64,000 nucleotides of DNA from Bradyrhizobium japonicum USDA 6 (GTDB lineage Bacteria; Pseudomonadota; Alphaproteobacteria; Rhizobiales; Xanthobacteraceae), in NCBI RefSeq assembly GCF_000284375.1, contig NC_017249.1, forward strand, positions 1,240,001 to 1,304,000, written 5' to 3'. The translations under genes were made by a program, and so were the position numbers. This document shows positions 63,160-64,000 of the stretch, piece after piece. The notes under the pieces are model-generated. The model had not been told where the DNA came from. It did not search any database and worked only from the letters and a program-made list of their open reading frames with translations. Within the stretch, counting starts at the first letter, position 1; each line of letters opens with the position of its first letter.

Positions 63160-64000
63160 CTACGTCGCCTTCTTCGCGAACGTCGCCTTGAGATTGTCGA
63201 ACAGCTCCACCTTCACACCGTTGCGGCGCATGATGAAGCTCTGCTGGAGCACCGAGAGCGTGTTGTTCCAGGCCCAGTAGATCACGAGGCCCGCCGGGAA
63301 GCCCGCCAGCATGAAGGTGAAGATCAACGGCATCCAGTTGAAGATCAGCTGCTGGGTCGGATCCGGAGGCGTCGGGTTCAGCTTCATCTGGAACCACATC
63401 GTGATGCCCATGATGATCGGCCAGATGCCGAGCGCGAGGTAGTGGCCGAACACCGGAATCGTCGTCGGATCGAACGGGATCAGGCCGAACAAGGTGAACA
63501 AATTGGTCGGGTCCGGCGCGGAGAGGTCCTTGATCCAGCCGTAGAACGGCGCGTGCCGCATCTCGATGGTGACGAACAGCACCTTGTAGAGCGAGAAGAA
63601 CACGGGAATCTGGATCACCACGGGAAGGCAGCCGGCGACCGGATTGATCTTCTCCTTGCGGTAGATCTCCATCATCTCCTGCTGCTGCTTCACCTTGTCG
63701 TCGGGAAAGCGCTCCTTCAGCGCCTGAAGCTGCGGCTGGATCGACTTCATCTTCGCCATCGAGGCGTAGGACTTGTTGGCCAGCGGGAAGAACAGCAGCT
63801 TGACGATCACGGTGACGAGCAGGATCGAGATGCCGAAATTGCCGAAGAAGCGGTAGAAGAAGTCGAGGCCGAGGAACATCGGCTTGGTGATGAAGTAGAA
63901 CCAGCCCCAGTCGATCAGCAGATCGAAATGGTTGAGGCCGAGCTCCTTGTTGTAGCCGCCGAGGCCGGCGAACGGGAACACGCCGACGACGCCGGCTTCC
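63160..64000 (-). CDS. yidC: Membrane protein insertase YidC (3' part)
   Basis: The C-terminal 280 residues of YidC; the 5' part lies beyond the window's right edge. The conserved insertase domain is complete: [22 protein letters not shown] (in part), the cytoplasmic hairpin with [39 protein letters not shown] and the last spans ending in [14 protein letters not shown]. It inserts membrane proteins alone or with SecYEG, with substrates partly brought by the SRP pathway whose RNA is at 46.8 kb. engB follows downstream. Confidence 0.96.
   Translation of the reverse strand, partial: EAGVVGVFPFAGLGGYNKELGLNHFDLLIDWGWFYFITKPMFLGLDFFYRFFGNFGISILLVTVIVKLLFFPLANKSYASMAKMKSIQPQLQALKERFPDDKVKQQQEMMEIYRKEKINPVAGCLPVVIQIPVFFSLYKVLFVTIEMRHAPFYGWIKDLSAPDPTNLFTLFGLIPFDPTTIPVFGHYLALGIWPIIMGITMWFQMKLNPTPPDPTQQLIFNWMPLIFTFMLAGFPAGLVIYWAWNNTLSVLQQSFIMRRNGVKVELFDNLKATFAKKAT

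Noticed and set aside
1..64000. CRISPR array, prophage, IS element, integrase or tRNA attachment site
   Set aside because: No regular spaced direct repeats beyond the three-unit 24-bp array, no transposase or integrase frames and no tRNA gene were recognised.

Overview
The window is a stretch of ordinary chromosome from a high-GC alphaproteobacterium of the order Hyphomicrobiales, most likely Bradyrhizobium or a close relative. This is inferred from four things: the class I lysyl-tRNA synthetase; the gene order ffs-dnaX-ybaB-recR; DUF2865, DUF1036 and DUF952 proteins of the type seen in that group; and many short palindromic intergenic repeats. I see no prophage, transposase, integrase, CRISPR array, tRNA or rRNA operon. 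About 61 protein-coding loci and one structural RNA gene (4.5S/SRP RNA) can be supported. Two loci look broken: a GlxA-type regulator with a frameshift and a DUF805 gene with an in-frame amber codon.

Layout. 1-7 kb: a ClpP-like secreted protein, a small membrane protein with a SCO1/SenC copper chaperone, an orphan solute-binding protein, class I lysS, an S24-type regulator whose Ser/Lys dyad appears lost, and DUF952-pyrD. 7-18.3 kb: a MATE exporter, an MBL hydrolase and a small membrane protein, then the four genes of the ligase-associated DNA damage response set (ATP-dependent ligase, MBL exonuclease, Lhr-like helicase, PdeM phosphoesterase). A TPR-methyltransferase and a branched-chain-type solute-binding protein split this set. 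Directly after PdeM lies an unrecognised 143-residue protein whose promoter carries a GAAC-N7-GAAC motif, the alphaproteobacterial LexA box.

19-36 kb: DUF2865, pyrE, GST, LysE exporter, polA with a degenerate 3'-5' exonuclease site, an acyltransferase, UDP-glucose dehydrogenase, hrpB, a membrane-anchored aspartic protease, phosphomannomutase/phosphoglucomutase, a multi-spanning chemoreceptor and an Lrp-type regulator. 36-43 kb: a HIT-nudC-PfkB operon, then a polar amino acid-type ABC transporter genetically coupled to an SDR oxidoreductase and a muconate-cycloisomerase-like enolase, which looks like an uptake and catabolism operon of unknown substrate. 43-46.7 kb: catalase with a strong terminator, an HD hydrolase and the broken GlxA regulator.

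46.7-64 kb: ffs-dnaX-ybaB-recR, AmpG-type permease, rmuC and def, fmt, truA, dapE, dapD, a pyrimidine 5'-nucleotidase-like HAD protein, DUF1036, argB, DUF423, engB and the 3' part of yidC. The rmuC-def promoter region carries a second LexA-like box beside a 24-bp-period tandem array of near-CtrA sites. Between genes there are about 25 palindromic elements of at least seven sequence families. No single new mobile or defence system is obvious. The best leads are the candidate LexA-controlled 143-residue protein beside the ligase repair set, the rmuC-def control region, and the ABC-SDR-enolase operon.
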